Source: SVFI01 sp045588655
Lineage (GTDB): Bacteria > Bacillota > Clostridia > Lachnospirales > Lachnospiraceae
NCBI GenBank assembly: GCA_045588655.1
Contig: JAZNEP010000007.1
Location: 97,955-161,954, forward strand
DNA: 64,000 nt
Reading direction: 5' to 3'
Below are positions 46,392 to 55,839 of this stretch, piece after piece. The position numbers were made by a program, and so were the translations under genes. Positions within the stretch are counted from its first letter, which is position 1; every line of letters starts with the position of its first letter. The notes beneath the pieces were generated by a model. The model was not told the DNA's origin. It worked only from the letters and a program-made list of their open reading frames with translations, and did no database searches.

Positions 46392-47006
46392 CTACATTTT
46401 ATTCGGTATACTTAAATACCTTTTTCCATTTTTTGAAATATACGCTTCCTTTAATTTAAAATCTGTCGCTATCGCCTTCCCGTTCCAAACGTACACGGTG
46501 CAATACAGATTTTCCAAACATTTTCGTGGATCTGCCTCTATACCAGACACCCAGAGACTAGTATCTGCATATTTTATTTCCATTCCATACTTTTCCCACT
46601 TCAGGGAACCATACATGGTTGCTCCACCTCTTTTGGTATATTCCGCCACTTGCGTAACAACTCCCGGATATGCTGTCCCTTTTGAACATATCTTCTTTCG
46701 ATATCCATATGCTTTATATAAATCCCTTACATTTACTTTAACCCATAATATACTTACATATACACAAAATCCAAATGCTATCCATCCCCAATAATCCGCA
46801 CTCTCTCTAAAACCAAATACTACTACATTATAGATGTTTGATCCAAAAAAAACGCTGCAAACTATTGTGCATACTATACTCATTACTAACAAGCCAACTA
46901 ACGACAATACAGCCCCCTTAGTCCCATCTTTCTTATAAATATCATTCGGCTGATTTGGATTTTTTTCCGGTATTTGCACTTCTTTCAATTTTATTATATT
47001 CTGCAT
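46392..47006 (-). CDS. Hypothetical membrane protein
   Basis: A 204-aa protein with two predicted membrane segments (about residues 30-55, AVLSLVGLLVMSIVCTIV, and 75-95, WIAFGFCVYVSILWVKV). The C-terminal half is soluble and beta-rich, recalling small DUF3592-like proteins (GTAYPGVVTQVAEYTKRGG, WEKYGMEIKYADTS), but I do not assign it. AGGAG is eight bases before the ATG at 47006. It is the last gene of a minus-strand run with the YczE-like gene and converges with the activase. Confidence 0.6.
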   Translation of the reverse strand: MQNIIKLKEVQIPEKNPNQPNDIYKKDGTKGAVLSLVGLLVMSIVCTIVCSVFFGSNIYNVVVFGFRESADYWGWIAFGFCVYVSILWVKVNVRDLYKAYGYRKKICSKGTAYPGVVTQVAEYTKRGGATMYGSLKWEKYGMEIKYADTSLWVSGIEADPRKCLENLYCTVYVWNGKAIATDFKLKEAYISKNGKRYLSIPNKM

Positions 47007-47026
47007 CACGTATACTCCTTAAGACT

Positions 47027-47695
47027 TTACTTCTGTGTCTCAACGTTAAACAAATCCAGACATCGTTTCACCAGTTTTTCATTATAAGGCATAAACACAC
47101 CCGCTACCGGTCCTACCAGAACTGCACAGATTACTGTTCCGATTCCTAAAACGCCACCCAAGCAAAATCCTACGACCACAAAACACAAATCCACTAAAAT
47201 ACGAATCACGCTGAATTTCTTTTTGATTTTGTCACTAATGACAACCGCCACCAAATCATTTGGCCCTGTTCCCGCATCCGACTTAATTACTATCGTCATT
47301 CCATATGCAAGTATCACACATCCCAACGCCAGCATAATCAGCTTAACCTCAAACGACATCTCTTTGAACAATGGGTTAAGAATGTAAGAAAAAAAATCAA
47401 TAATCGGACCACCACATATCATGCATAGTATGGTTCCAATCTTAATATAACGCTTATCAACCATAAGCAAAACCGCAATAATTAACAGACATATCGCAAT
47501 GTGTGTATATCCATGTGTCAGTGGTACCTTAGCTATTACGCTTGAAACACTCCGAAATATTCCTTGCACAAACACATTAAACGGATCTGCTCCCAGATCT
47601 GAAAGTAAAAAGAGCGTGACTCCCAAATGCGCAATTGTTAAACCAAGCAACAAGATAACAACTCTAATTATCTTTTCTTTTATATGTAATCGCAT
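47027..47695 (-). CDS. YczE/YitT-like integral membrane protein
   Basis: A 222-aa polytopic protein of the YczE/YyaS/YitT group. Typical text: LGLTIAHLGVTLFLLSDLGADPFNVF at the N-terminus and GTGPNDLVAVVISDK in the middle, where the family repeats a DLGxxP/GxxP-N motif. Five to six membrane helices are evident. Function is unknown in this family. GGAG is eight bases before the ATG, and the gene follows the MCP by five bases. Confidence 0.87.
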   Translation of the reverse strand: MRLHIKEKIIRVVILLLGLTIAHLGVTLFLLSDLGADPFNVFVQGIFRSVSSVIAKVPLTHGYTHIAICLLIIAVLLMVDKRYIKIGTILCMICGGPIIDFFSYILNPLFKEMSFEVKLIMLALGCVILAYGMTIVIKSDAGTGPNDLVAVVISDKIKKKFSVIRILVDLCFVVVGFCLGGVLGIGTVICAVLVGPVAGVFMPYNEKLVKRCLDLFNVETQK

Positions 47696-47700
47696 ATTCT

Positions 47701-49782
47701 TTACTCCAAGTAGTTATCACTTACATATTTCATAATATCTGTTCGCTCTTCCGGCATACGGCATCCCACAATATAATTGCCATCATTGTCTGTCACTCGA
47801 ATCACATTACCCAATAGCTCTGAAGCAGATTCAATTTCAAACTCATGTATGGTCAAACTGATATCCTTATCTTTTGCCGTCTTAATTAATGAACTGTAAG
47901 ATGAAAATGCAAATCCGCCGGCGCTAATATTCACCATCCTACCTTCACAAGACTCACCTGTTGACATGATTTTTATCGTACACGCATTTTTTAACGGCAT
48001 TCTCGGATGCTTTCTACGGTTCACTACGCTTGGATTGCCTTCCACTGTTATCATCGCATTTGCTGATCCATCACTGGTTACACGTACATTATCCCAAAAA
48101 TAGATTTCATTTCGAACCACAACAGACACTTGATAATCTGTTGTTCTTGAAAATTCAGTAGCACCGTAATCGAAATTCACAAAAATACTATCTTCTGTCC
48201 TCTCTGTCGCAACACCTTTGTATTCTCGATTGGTAATCTTATCTTTCAGCAGAACTACCATTCCAGGTTCTATGTCGCTAATGCCCATAAAACCACCTTG
48301 ACCAAGCTCTTCAATTAATTTGCCAACCACAGTTTCAATACTTCCTACATTGGAAGATGTTTCCTGATACTTGCTTCTCATTACCTTCGTGTTTTCGTCC
48401 GCATCGAAGATACTCTCTGTCATGAACTGCATAACTTCGGAAATCTGTCTCATATTGTCAACCATATTTCTGTTTGACTTTTCGATTTCCTGCATCGCAT
48501 CATCCACCACATGCACGTGATTTCCGAGCATAACTGAATCCTCTGTGATATTTATTACACTTTCGTTTGCCTGCTTAATCTGCGAAAGCGTAATATTAAT
48601 AAGTTCAAGTGTTTTTGCAATGGAATCCGTCATTCTCTGCGACGTTTCTTCCAAATGTACAAGTGCTTCTCTGATGCTTGACGAAGACGCCTGTGTTCCC
48701 GTACTTAAATTTCTGATTTCATCTGCAACTACTGCAAAACCTTTTCCGGCTTCTCCGGCTCTGGCTGCCTCAATGGATGCATTTAAAGCAAGCAGATTTG
48801 TCTGACTTGTGATTTTCTCAATCGTTCCTGCTTCACTTTTTACTTTTTCAAAATCACCACGAAATTCTTCAAGATTTTTTTCTACTTCCGTTGAAAGCTC
48901 AGCCATTTCATTCGTTGACTGCACTACGGATTCTAATTGTCCGGAGCTTTCTTTTGCATTTGTCACAGATTGTTGCATCAATCCAACGATTTCCTGTATC
49001 AGCTGCGCTGCATTTCCTACCTGCGTATTGATGGTTTCCGTTAATTCCAGCGACGAATTTGTGCTGTCACGGAGCACTTCGTTATTGGATGTGAGCTGCG
49101 TCATGCTGTCAACTACACTATTTGCACTTTGTCTGTTTTCCTCCGCAAGTTCTCTAACCACTGTCATTCCATCCACAATGGAATTACTTGCACCTTTCAC
49201 AGTCTCTATTGTATGTACTACTTTATTTAAATTGCTTTCCACAGAATGTAGCAGTGCTTTTTCTGATTTCATCAAATAATTGAGCGCTAACAAATAACTT
49301 AGATAGCATAAAATAGTACAGGCAAGCTGTACTTCAAAATCAGGCATCGTTCTCGCATTCTGCTGTCCTGTTAGCATGGTTTTTACAAACACAGCTATTA
49401 CAACAAGAATATTTGCAATCTCTGTTCGAATTAAGAGTCCTCGGTTCTTGTACAAAATCAACATACCGGCTACCGGAAATGCGTAGCTGAATGTAATCGC
49501 TGTCTCAGCCGTAAACATGACATATGTAAAAAAGATGCCATACCCAATAACTATGATTTCACGCAATACCTTGGTGTGCATCCCTTTTATTTTTAGAACA
49601 AGAACGCCCAGTATAATCGGAACCCATGCCAGAAACAGAAATACGACGTAAAAGTCCATCTGTTTTTTTCCACCGGACACTTCGATTGCATAGGCAATCG
49701 TCAGAATCGCTACAATGGTAATCCATACAGCCATTGCCAATTTGTTTGCCAGTTTCTGAAATGCTTTTTCATTGTACCCCAT
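47701..49782 (-). CDS. Methyl-accepting chemotaxis protein with C-terminal PilZ domain
   Basis: A 693-aa receptor. Six membrane helices occupy about residues 10-175, with no large extracellular sensor. The cytoplasmic signalling domain has the conserved hairpin tip [19 protein letters not shown] (then [19 protein letters not shown]). A C-terminal unit (about 530-690) is YcgR/PilZ-like: [15 protein letters not shown], then RRKHPR (RxxxR) and NISAGGFAF (D/NxSxxG), the c-di-GMP-binding signature. It should link c-di-GMP to chemotaxis signalling. The ATG at 49782 follows AAGGTGATGAAGG; an upstream frame extension is unlikely. Confidence 0.93.
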   Translation of the reverse strand: MGYNEKAFQKLANKLAMAVWITIVAILTIAYAIEVSGGKKQMDFYVVFLFLAWVPIILGVLVLKIKGMHTKVLREIIVIGYGIFFTYVMFTAETAITFSYAFPVAGMLILYKNRGLLIRTEIANILVVIAVFVKTMLTGQQNARTMPDFEVQLACTILCYLSYLLALNYLMKSEKALLHSVESNLNKVVHTIETVKGASNSIVDGMTVVRELAEENRQSANSVVDSMTQLTSNNEVLRDSTNSSLELTETINTQVGNAAQLIQEIVGLMQQSVTNAKESSGQLESVVQSTNEMAELSTEVEKNLEEFRGDFEKVKSEAGTIEKITSQTNLLALNASIEAARAGEAGKGFAVVADEIRNLSTGTQASSSSIREALVHLEETSQRMTDSIAKTLELINITLSQIKQANESVINITEDSVMLGNHVHVVDDAMQEIEKSNRNMVDNMRQISEVMQFMTESIFDADENTKVMRSKYQETSSNVGSIETVVGKLIEELGQGGFMGISDIEPGMVVLLKDKITNREYKGVATERTEDSIFVNFDYGATEFSRTTDYQVSVVVRNEIYFWDNVRVTSDGSANAMITVEGNPSVVNRRKHPRMPLKNACTIKIMSTGESCEGRMVNISAGGFAFSSYSSLIKTAKDKDISLTIHEFEIESASELLGNVIRVTDNDGNYIVGCRMPEERTDIMKYVSDNYLE

Positions 49783-49844
49783 ACCTTCATCACCTTTTCT
49801 GTCTATATTTTTTTGTTCCGCATTTTCACGGATATTACACTGTT

Positions 49845-50750
49845 TTACCACTCATATGGTGTCAGCTGATATACGTAATAATTCAACCAATTGCTATACA
49901 AATTATTGCCGTGCGCACGCCACTGCAGATGTGGACGTTGCGTGACATCATCATTCGGAAAATAGTTAACCGGCATTTTGATGTCTAACCCCTTTTTTAT
50001 ATCTCGTTCATATTCGGTTTGAAGAGTTATTCTGTCGTATTCTAAATGCCCCATGACAAAAATCTGCTTTCCGTCCGGTGTCATACAAAGAAGCACCCCC
50101 GCTTTCTCCGATTCCGCAAGTACCACAAGCCCTTCTGTCGCGTGGATTGCCTCCGGTGAAACGGTCGTATGTCTGCTGTGCGGTGCCACGAAATAATCGT
50201 CAAATCCTCGCACAAGCGGAATCTTACGATTCATCACCTTATGTTCAAAGATACCGAACATCTTTTCCTGAAGCCCGATTTTCGGAAGTCCAAAATGATA
50301 ATAAAGACCAGCCTGCGCCCCCCAGCAGATATGGAATGTAGATGTGACATTTTCCTTGGACCATTCCATAATCTCGCACAGCTCTTCCCAATAATCTACC
50401 TCTTCAAATTCCATCTGTTCTACCGGCGCTCCTGTAATAATAAGACCGTCATAGCGTTTGTTTTTCAATTCTTCAAATGTATTGTAAAAACGGTTCAGAT
50501 GATTGGCGGATGTATTGACTGACACATGGGTACTAGTCTTCATGAAATCCACATCCACCTGAAGCGGTGTGTTTGACATCGCACGCAAAAGTTGTAGTTC
50601 TGTATCCTCTTTGAGCGGCATCAAATTTAAAATACATATTTTCAGTGGACGGATATCCTGCCCGAATGCCCTCTTCTCGTCCATTACAAATATATTCTCA
50701 TTTTCAAGGATCTCCTTCACAGGAAGATCACTTTGTATCTTAATTGGCAT
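49845..50750 (-). CDS. metA: Homoserine O-acetyltransferase (MetA family)
   Basis: MetA (301 aa) activates homoserine for methionine synthesis. Active-site features: Cys142 ([10 protein letters not shown]), His235-type region (MGHLEYDR) and [16 protein letters not shown]. Residue 111 is Glu (PVE), not Gly as in the E. coli enzyme (PLG). In studied family members, Glu111 selects acetyl-CoA over succinyl-CoA, so acetyl transfer is likely. The start at 50750 has AGAGGT seven bases upstream. No SAM riboswitch fits in the 69-base leader. The gene follows ligA on the same strand. Confidence 0.95.
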   Translation of the reverse strand: MPIKIQSDLPVKEILENENIFVMDEKRAFGQDIRPLKICILNLMPLKEDTELQLLRAMSNTPLQVDVDFMKTSTHVSVNTSANHLNRFYNTFEELKNKRYDGLIITGAPVEQMEFEEVDYWEELCEIMEWSKENVTSTFHICWGAQAGLYYHFGLPKIGLQEKMFGIFEHKVMNRKIPLVRGFDDYFVAPHSRHTTVSPEAIHATEGLVVLAESEKAGVLLCMTPDGKQIFVMGHLEYDRITLQTEYERDIKKGLDIKMPVNYFPNDDVTQRPHLQWRAHGNNLYSNWLNYYVYQLTPYEW

Positions 50751-50819
50751 TTTTTTACCTCTGTTTCCTGATTTTTTATTATCCAGTATTATAGCATAAA
50801 ATGCATCAATATGTCTATG

Positions 50820-52793
50820 TTACACCTCTATCCCTGCCATGGAAAGGAACGTCTCCTCGTCGATGATTTCAACATCCAGTTCTTTTGCTTTTTTATTTTT
50901 TCCCGAAGTGGAATGAATATCATTATTAATCAGGTAATCCGTCTTTGAAGTTACACTACCCGTTACTTTGCCACCTCTTGACTCTATCAGTTCTTTGAGT
51001 TCATTTCGATTTTCAAAATGGTTCAAGGTTCCGGTAATTACAAACACTTTACCGTCCAGGTTCTGATCCTGATTACCAGTCTCCGGCTTTTCCAATTTTA
51101 GCTCTGCCATCAGATGATTTAATATAGCATTGTTTTCTTCTTTACTGAAAAATTCACAAATTCCCGCTGCAAGCACATCCCCGATTCCATCCACGTCTGC
51201 AAGCTCTTCTTTTTTTGCAGATCTAATGTTATCCATATCATAATCAAAAAATTTACATAGCATTTTTGCATTTGCAAGTCCTATGCCAGAAATTCCCAGT
51301 GAATATATCACTTTAGGCAAGCTGGTTGTTCGCGCTTTTTCAACATTTTCCACAAGATTTTGAAAGGATTTTTCACCAAAGCCTTCCATTTCCGTAATCT
51401 CATTTTTATATTGCTGTAAATGAAACAAATCTGCGTACTCTTTAATAAATCCCTTGGCTATAAACTTCTCCAGCGTAGCCTCTGAAAGACCGTCTATGTT
51501 GACTGCATCCCGGCTTACAAATAAGGCAAATGACTTTAATTTTTTTGCAGGACAAAGCGAATTGGTGCAGTACAAAACCTCTGCTTCATTTGCAGCTTGC
51601 TGTTCCGTTTTCCCACCACAGGCAGGACATTCTGACGGAATGGAAATCTTTCCGCTACGTGTCAAATTTTCAGCAATCTGTGGGATAATCATATTGGCTT
51701 TGTAGACCGTGATTTTATCACCTATCCCCAGATGTAATGCTTTCATGTAACTAATATTGTGTAAACTTGCCCGACTGACGGTGGTTCCCTCCAGCTCCAC
51801 TTCATCAAAAATCGCAACTGGATTGATCAGACCGGTTCGACTCGGACTCCATTCTATTTCCCGCAACGTTGTCTCTGCAATCTCATCTGCCCACTTAAAA
51901 GCAATCGAATGTCTAGGAAATTTTGCTGTCAATCCAAGCGATGTTGAATACGCAAGATCACAGTATGAAAGCACCAATCCATCCGACGGAATATCATACT
52001 CTTTTATCTTCTCTGCATATGCTTCTATTGACTCTAGCACGTTTGTACGGTCTACTCTTATATAATCCACTACATCAAATCCCTGTTCTTTCAAGAATTT
52101 GAAATGATTTTCCCGGTCATTGAAAAAGTCCGGCTCAACTCCGTTTTCCTCTGCTAAAACGTAGGAAAATGCATAAAAATATACATTTCTCTCTGCTGTC
52201 ACTTCATTGTTCAGCTGTCTGACCGAACCACTGCAAAGGTTTCTCGGATTTTTATATTTTGCATCAACGTCCTCTATAGCGGCATTAATTTTTTCAAATT
52301 CTGTATACGGAATCACAGCTTCCCCTCGAAGCGTCAGCGTCCCTCGAAATGGAATTTGAGCCGGAAGATTTTTAAAGACTTTTGCATTGTTTGTCACCAC
52401 TTCACCTATCTCTCCATTTCCTCTCGTAACGGCTTTGGAAAGTCGTCCGCCTACATAAGTCACTACAATCGTAAGTCCATCCAATTTCCAAGAAAGAAGA
52501 CCTTCTTTTTCCCCGAGCCACTCTCTTAACTCTTCCCTGTTTTTGGTCTTGGTAAGTGACAACATTGGCTTTTCATGCTGTTCTTTTGGCAAGGAATCCA
52601 CCGCTTCATATCCAACGGTTATCGTTGGCGAACCAGCCATTGTAATTCCTGTTTCCTCTTCTAACATCACAAGCTCATCATAGAGCTTGTCATACTCATA
52701 ATTACTCATAATTTCAGTATCTTCCGCGTAATATGCTTTGGATGCTTTATTCAAAAGAGCTATCAGCTCTTTCATTCGATTTATCTGATTCAT
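50820..52793 (-). CDS. ligA: NAD-dependent DNA ligase
   Basis: LigA (657 aa) seals nicks during replication and repair. The nucleotidylated Lys is in SWKLDG (Lys103). The NTase continues with TRGNGEIGEVVTNN, the OB fold, a zinc finger (CPACGG then YCTNSLCPAK), helix-hairpin-helix motifs (GIGLANAKML, DGIGDVLAAG) and a C-terminal BRCT domain (FVITGTLNHFENRNEL). It is slightly shorter than E. coli LigA but all domains are visible. Upstream neighbour is the pseudouridine synthase gene. Confidence 0.97.
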   Translation of the reverse strand: MNQINRMKELIALLNKASKAYYAEDTEIMSNYEYDKLYDELVMLEEETGITMAGSPTITVGYEAVDSLPKEQHEKPMLSLTKTKNREELREWLGEKEGLLSWKLDGLTIVVTYVGGRLSKAVTRGNGEIGEVVTNNAKVFKNLPAQIPFRGTLTLRGEAVIPYTEFEKINAAIEDVDAKYKNPRNLCSGSVRQLNNEVTAERNVYFYAFSYVLAEENGVEPDFFNDRENHFKFLKEQGFDVVDYIRVDRTNVLESIEAYAEKIKEYDIPSDGLVLSYCDLAYSTSLGLTAKFPRHSIAFKWADEIAETTLREIEWSPSRTGLINPVAIFDEVELEGTTVSRASLHNISYMKALHLGIGDKITVYKANMIIPQIAENLTRSGKISIPSECPACGGKTEQQAANEAEVLYCTNSLCPAKKLKSFALFVSRDAVNIDGLSEATLEKFIAKGFIKEYADLFHLQQYKNEITEMEGFGEKSFQNLVENVEKARTTSLPKVIYSLGISGIGLANAKMLCKFFDYDMDNIRSAKKEELADVDGIGDVLAAGICEFFSKEENNAILNHLMAELKLEKPETGNQDQNLDGKVFVITGTLNHFENRNELKELIESRGGKVTGSVTSKTDYLINNDIHSTSGKNKKAKELDVEIIDEETFLSMAGIEV

Positions 52794-52836
52794 GGTTTTA
52801 CTCCCTTTTTCTCTTTTATGAGTCTGCTTTATAACT

Positions 52837-53580
52837 CTATTTCAAAAATTCGCTCGGCACCTGCATTCCGACTGCCTGATATATTTCAACGCATTCCTGT
52901 GGTGTGAGTACTCTTGACTCACCACTTTTAAGTTGTCCTATTTTTATATTCATGATGCGAACTCTCTTTAACGCTTTTACTTTGTATCCGAAGGTCTCGC
53001 ACATCCGCCGAATCTGACGATTCATTCCCTGCGTAAGTATGATTCGAAATGTATATTTTCCTTCCATCTTTACGGTGCATGGCTTGGTAGAGCGTTTTAA
53101 ATCTTCCAAATACACCCCACAGGACATATTTTGTATAAATTCCTCTGTCAGCTCCTTGTTTACTTTGACCACATACTCTTTTTCATGCACACCGGACCCT
53201 TTCATCATTCGCTGAATTAAATCTCCATCATTTGTAAGTAACATCAGTCCTTCTGACTCTTTATCCAATCGACCTGCATAGGTTACACGTGCCCTAGTTT
53301 TTACATAATCGAGCACTTTTTTATCTGCAAAACGATCTTTCTCTGTGCAAGTCACACCAATCGGTTTATAAAAAGCGAGCAGCACTTTTTCTGCACTTCC
53401 CTTTATCTCTTTCCCTCTGATTTCAACCCGATCACTTGCACTTACTTTCATACCGCTTTGGGCTACTTGTCCATTCACAAGGACCTTCCCCTCCTCGATT
53501 AGTACATCCGCCTGTCGTCTGGAGCAGATTCCGGCCTGCGCCAAAAATTTATTGATTCGTTCTACCTTTTTCTCTGACAT
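52837..53580 (-). CDS. 23S rRNA pseudouridine synthase, RluF/RluB type
   Basis: A 247-aa RsuA-family enzyme. An N-terminal S4 RNA-binding domain (RINKFLAQAGICSRRQADVLIEEG) precedes the catalytic domain with the Asp motif YAGRLDKESEGLML, and ILTQGMNRQIRRMCETFGY near the C-terminus. GMNRQIRRM favours RluF over RluB, but this is a judgement. I use the ATG at 53580 (MSEKKVERINK) because S4 homology starts at once; the upstream extension is not typical. It lies between the unknown gene at 53802 and ligA. Confidence 0.93.
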   Translation of the reverse strand: MSEKKVERINKFLAQAGICSRRQADVLIEEGKVLVNGQVAQSGMKVSASDRVEIRGKEIKGSAEKVLLAFYKPIGVTCTEKDRFADKKVLDYVKTRARVTYAGRLDKESEGLMLLTNDGDLIQRMMKGSGVHEKEYVVKVNKELTEEFIQNMSCGVYLEDLKRSTKPCTVKMEGKYTFRIILTQGMNRQIRRMCETFGYKVKALKRVRIMNIKIGQLKSGESRVLTPQECVEIYQAVGMQVPSEFLK

Positions 53581-53721
53581 TTTCCCGTTACTTTCCTTGT
53601 ATTTATTCTGTACAAATTCTAAACATATCCCACAAATTTTAATCTGTTTTTTCCATTGATTTATTATACTACATATCAAGTATAGTTGCCAAAAAAAATC
53701 ATAAAAACAATAAATAGAAAC

Positions 53722-53773
53722 AAAAAGAGGGGTCTCTATGATTTACAATCGTCAAATCTTTGAGACACCCTCT
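53722..53773 (-). terminator. Terminator after the unknown gene at 53802
   Basis: AGAGGGGTCTC (53726-53736) pairs with GAGACACCCTCT (53762-53773), with an inner GATTT/AAATC stem. On the minus strand TTTTTG follows. It separates this gene from the pseudouridine synthase gene. Confidence 0.75.
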
Positions 53774-53801
53774 ACACTTCAATATTCAAATTTTAGGTAC
53801 A

Positions 53802-54407
53802 TTATTCTGCTACTGCTTGATTTTTGGATGCAAAATAATCTTCAAACTTTTTATTTACTGCATCATAAGTTTTTTGTGAAATCTCTGGAAGCTCTCCGCC
53901 CCATTTCTTTTCAGCAAGTTTAAATCCTTTTTCAAATGCAGCCTGCATTTCTTTCATCTTGTCTTCATCATCACCTGCAAGAGCCATTGCAAAATCAAAG
54001 ATTCTACTTGATGTCTGATTTACACCCCAATATCCGTCTTCTGCAATATCTGCCTGTGCTTGTGCTTTCGTGTTTGCATCTACAGTAAAGTTACCACTTG
54101 CTAAAAACTTCCAAATATCGTTTGCTGCACCGTATGCATTTCCCTGTTTGGAAAGCATGTCCTGCACAAGCTGCGTCATTTGATTTACACGTGCTTCATT
54201 CTCTGCTTTTAGTTTTTGAATAATTGCACTACGATCCTGCTTTGTCGCCTTTGCTATTTCTGCCTGTCCTGATGGCTCGTAAACTACGCCTGTACCATTA
54301 TCTGACGGTTTCGCACTTGAAGTAGCCTCCGATGCCACCGCCGGCTTTGCAGATGCTGAATAAGCCGCATATGCACTCGCAGAATTACCTACTCCGTTCA
54401 CATTCAT
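53802..54407 (-). CDS. Unknown protein, possible motility-regulon member
   Basis: A 201-aa protein with no recognised domain. The first ~45 residues are Ala/Ser/Tyr-rich and low-complexity (MNVNGVGNSASAYAAYSA); the rest is helical, with KAENEARVNQMTQLVQDML and KTYDAVNKKFEDYFASKNQ. The ATG at 54407 has AGGAGG eight bases upstream; an ATG two codons earlier is too close. It is single, with its own terminator. Its promoter resembles sigma-28 (FliA/SigD) sites, which suggests flagellar regulation, but the protein gives no direct sign of function. Confidence 0.75.
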   Translation of the reverse strand: MNVNGVGNSASAYAAYSASAKPAVASEATSSAKPSDNGTGVVYEPSGQAEIAKATKQDRSAIIQKLKAENEARVNQMTQLVQDMLSKQGNAYGAANDIWKFLASGNFTVDANTKAQAQADIAEDGYWGVNQTSSRIFDFAMALAGDDEDKMKEMQAAFEKGFKLAEKKWGGELPEISQKTYDAVNKKFEDYFASKNQAVAE

Positions 54408-54471
54408 ATCCATTCCTCCTTGATCTTTTGCAGGGCAATTCCTTTTGCCCAGTTGTCGGTTTCTAAACCAT

Positions 54472-54499
54472 TTATCGGACAATTTGTCCCAAAAGTTTA
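54472..54499 (-). promoter_or_regulatory. Sigma-28 (FliA/SigD)-like promoter
   Basis: On the minus strand, TAAA (54496-54499), then 16 bases, then TCCGATAA (54472-54479). This fits the motility sigma consensus TAAA-N14-16-GCCGATAW at all but one or two bases. It lies 65 bases before the ATG at 54407. Confidence 0.5.
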
Positions 54500-54541
54500 G
54501 TGTTTCAATCTATTTTTATCATATACTGTTTTGTCCCAAAA
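54483..54541. repeat. Direct repeats TTTGTCCCAAAA and a palindrome upstream of the unknown gene
   Basis: A perfect 12-bp repeat occurs at 54483-54494 and 54530-54541, 47 bp apart. The first copy overlaps GGACAA-T-TTGTCC (54477-54489), a perfect 13-bp palindrome inside the putative promoter. Confidence 0.6.
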
Positions 54542-54561
54542 TACAATATAAATATCGGTAC

Positions 54562-55839
54562 TTAAATGACTTTTATTCCGCCGTATTTGCGAATTTTTAA
54601 AACGGTACATGCCTTTTCGCCAAATACGGCATTCATATAGTTCTGATAGTCATCCACTTTTTCATTTTTAACAAACGCCTGAATGGTTCCTGCAAATCCG
54701 CCGCCATGCACTCGACATCCCCCTTCCCCTTCTAAAAACATTTCACTAAGCGCTAAAGCAAGCGATATATTTTGATGTTTTACATCATGATTTGAATAGA
54801 CATTTTGCAAATATTTATAGGATGAATCTCCCGATTCTTTTACCAGTGACAAAAATTGCTCTATGTTCCCATTCTGTAATGACTTCACTTCTTTCTTTAC
54901 ACGTTCATTTTCTGTCAGAAAATGCAAAGCACGAAGTACTGCTCTGTCTCCACATTGTGTCCGAATCTGTGACATATTGGCAACAAGCTCTTTCATTGTG
55001 ACATCTACAAGGACTTGTTTCTCAAAAAATGCTGCTACTTCTTTCATCTCCTTTGGCACTGCAGCATAATCTTCTGTCAAATCTGCATGTGACCCCTTTG
55101 TATCTGTAATGCAAAGGCTATAACCATATGTATTCATATCAAAAACAACTTTTTCTATCATCGGATCTTGAGGGTTTCCAAAATCAATATGTACCAGATT
55201 CCCAACGGAACAAGCCATCTGATCCATTAGGCCACACGGTTTTCCAAAGAATATATTTTCCGCATATTGTCCGACCATAGCTATTTTTACCGGATCTATT
55301 TTCATTTCATTGTACAAACCGGAAATGATAGTTCCGATTAAAGTTTCATAAGCAGCGGACGACGAAAGCCCCGCACCTATCAATACATCGCTTGTCACAT
55401 ATGCAGAAAATCCTCCGATTTTGTATCCACTTTGTTTGAGTCCAGCTAACACACCTTTTACCAATGCTTTCGATGTCCCTTTCTCTTTCTGCGCACAAGC
55501 TAAATCTGCCAGCATTATTTCCATATCGTCATATCCGTCCGATGCAATACGAATCAGCCCGTCACTTGTTGGCATAACTACACCGATGGTATCTAAATTT
55601 ATTGATGCAGCAAGCACTTCGCCATGTTGATGATCGGTATGATTTCCACCAATCTCACTTCGGCCCGGTGCACTAAAAATCGTTACATCTTCCTCCCCAA
55701 AATGCTCTGCAAACGTGTTGACTGCATTCATGTAACGATTTCTTTGTTGCAAAACCAAATTACTATCTCCATAAATATCGAGCAAATGTGCATCATAGGT
55801 CCCTTTGCTCAATTGATCAATTATCTTAGTCGTTTTCAC
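54562..55839 (-). CDS. galK: Galactokinase
   Basis: GalK (425 aa) phosphorylates galactose. GHMP-kinase motifs: FSAPGRSEIGGNHTDHQHG near residue 57, the ATP loop DVLIGAGLSSSAAYETLIG, and GGCRVHGGGFAGTIQAF near the C-terminus. It starts with GTG (AGGAGA upstream), sharing bases with the SDR stop (TAGTG). It is about 30 aa longer than E. coli GalK at the N-terminus. It is the last gene of the sugar operon; no galT or galE is in the window. Confidence 0.96.
   Translation of the reverse strand: MKTTKIIDQLSKGTYDAHLLDIYGDSNLVLQQRNRYMNAVNTFAEHFGEEDVTIFSAPGRSEIGGNHTDHQHGEVLAASINLDTIGVVMPTSDGLIRIASDGYDDMEIMLADLACAQKEKGTSKALVKGVLAGLKQSGYKIGGFSAYVTSDVLIGAGLSSSAAYETLIGTIISGLYNEMKIDPVKIAMVGQYAENIFFGKPCGLMDQMACSVGNLVHIDFGNPQDPMIEKVVFDMNTYGYSLCITDTKGSHADLTEDYAAVPKEMKEVAAFFEKQVLVDVTMKELVANMSQIRTQCGDRAVLRALHFLTENERVKKEVKSLQNGNIEQFLSLVKESGDSSYKYLQNVYSNHDVKHQNISLALALSEMFLEGEGGCRVHGGGFAGTIQAFVKNEKVDDYQNYMNAVFGEKACTVLKIRKYGGIKVI

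Noticed and set aside
49783..49851. Sigma-28 promoter before the MCP gene
   Set aside because: TAAA is present but no CCGATA at the proper spacing.
50751..50819. SAM riboswitch before metA
   Set aside because: The gap is only 69 bases and has no stem arrangement of that type.
54408..54482. Longer start (25 residues more) for the unknown gene at 53802
   Set aside because: It would run through the AGGAGG site, and the start at 54407 has the correct spacing.
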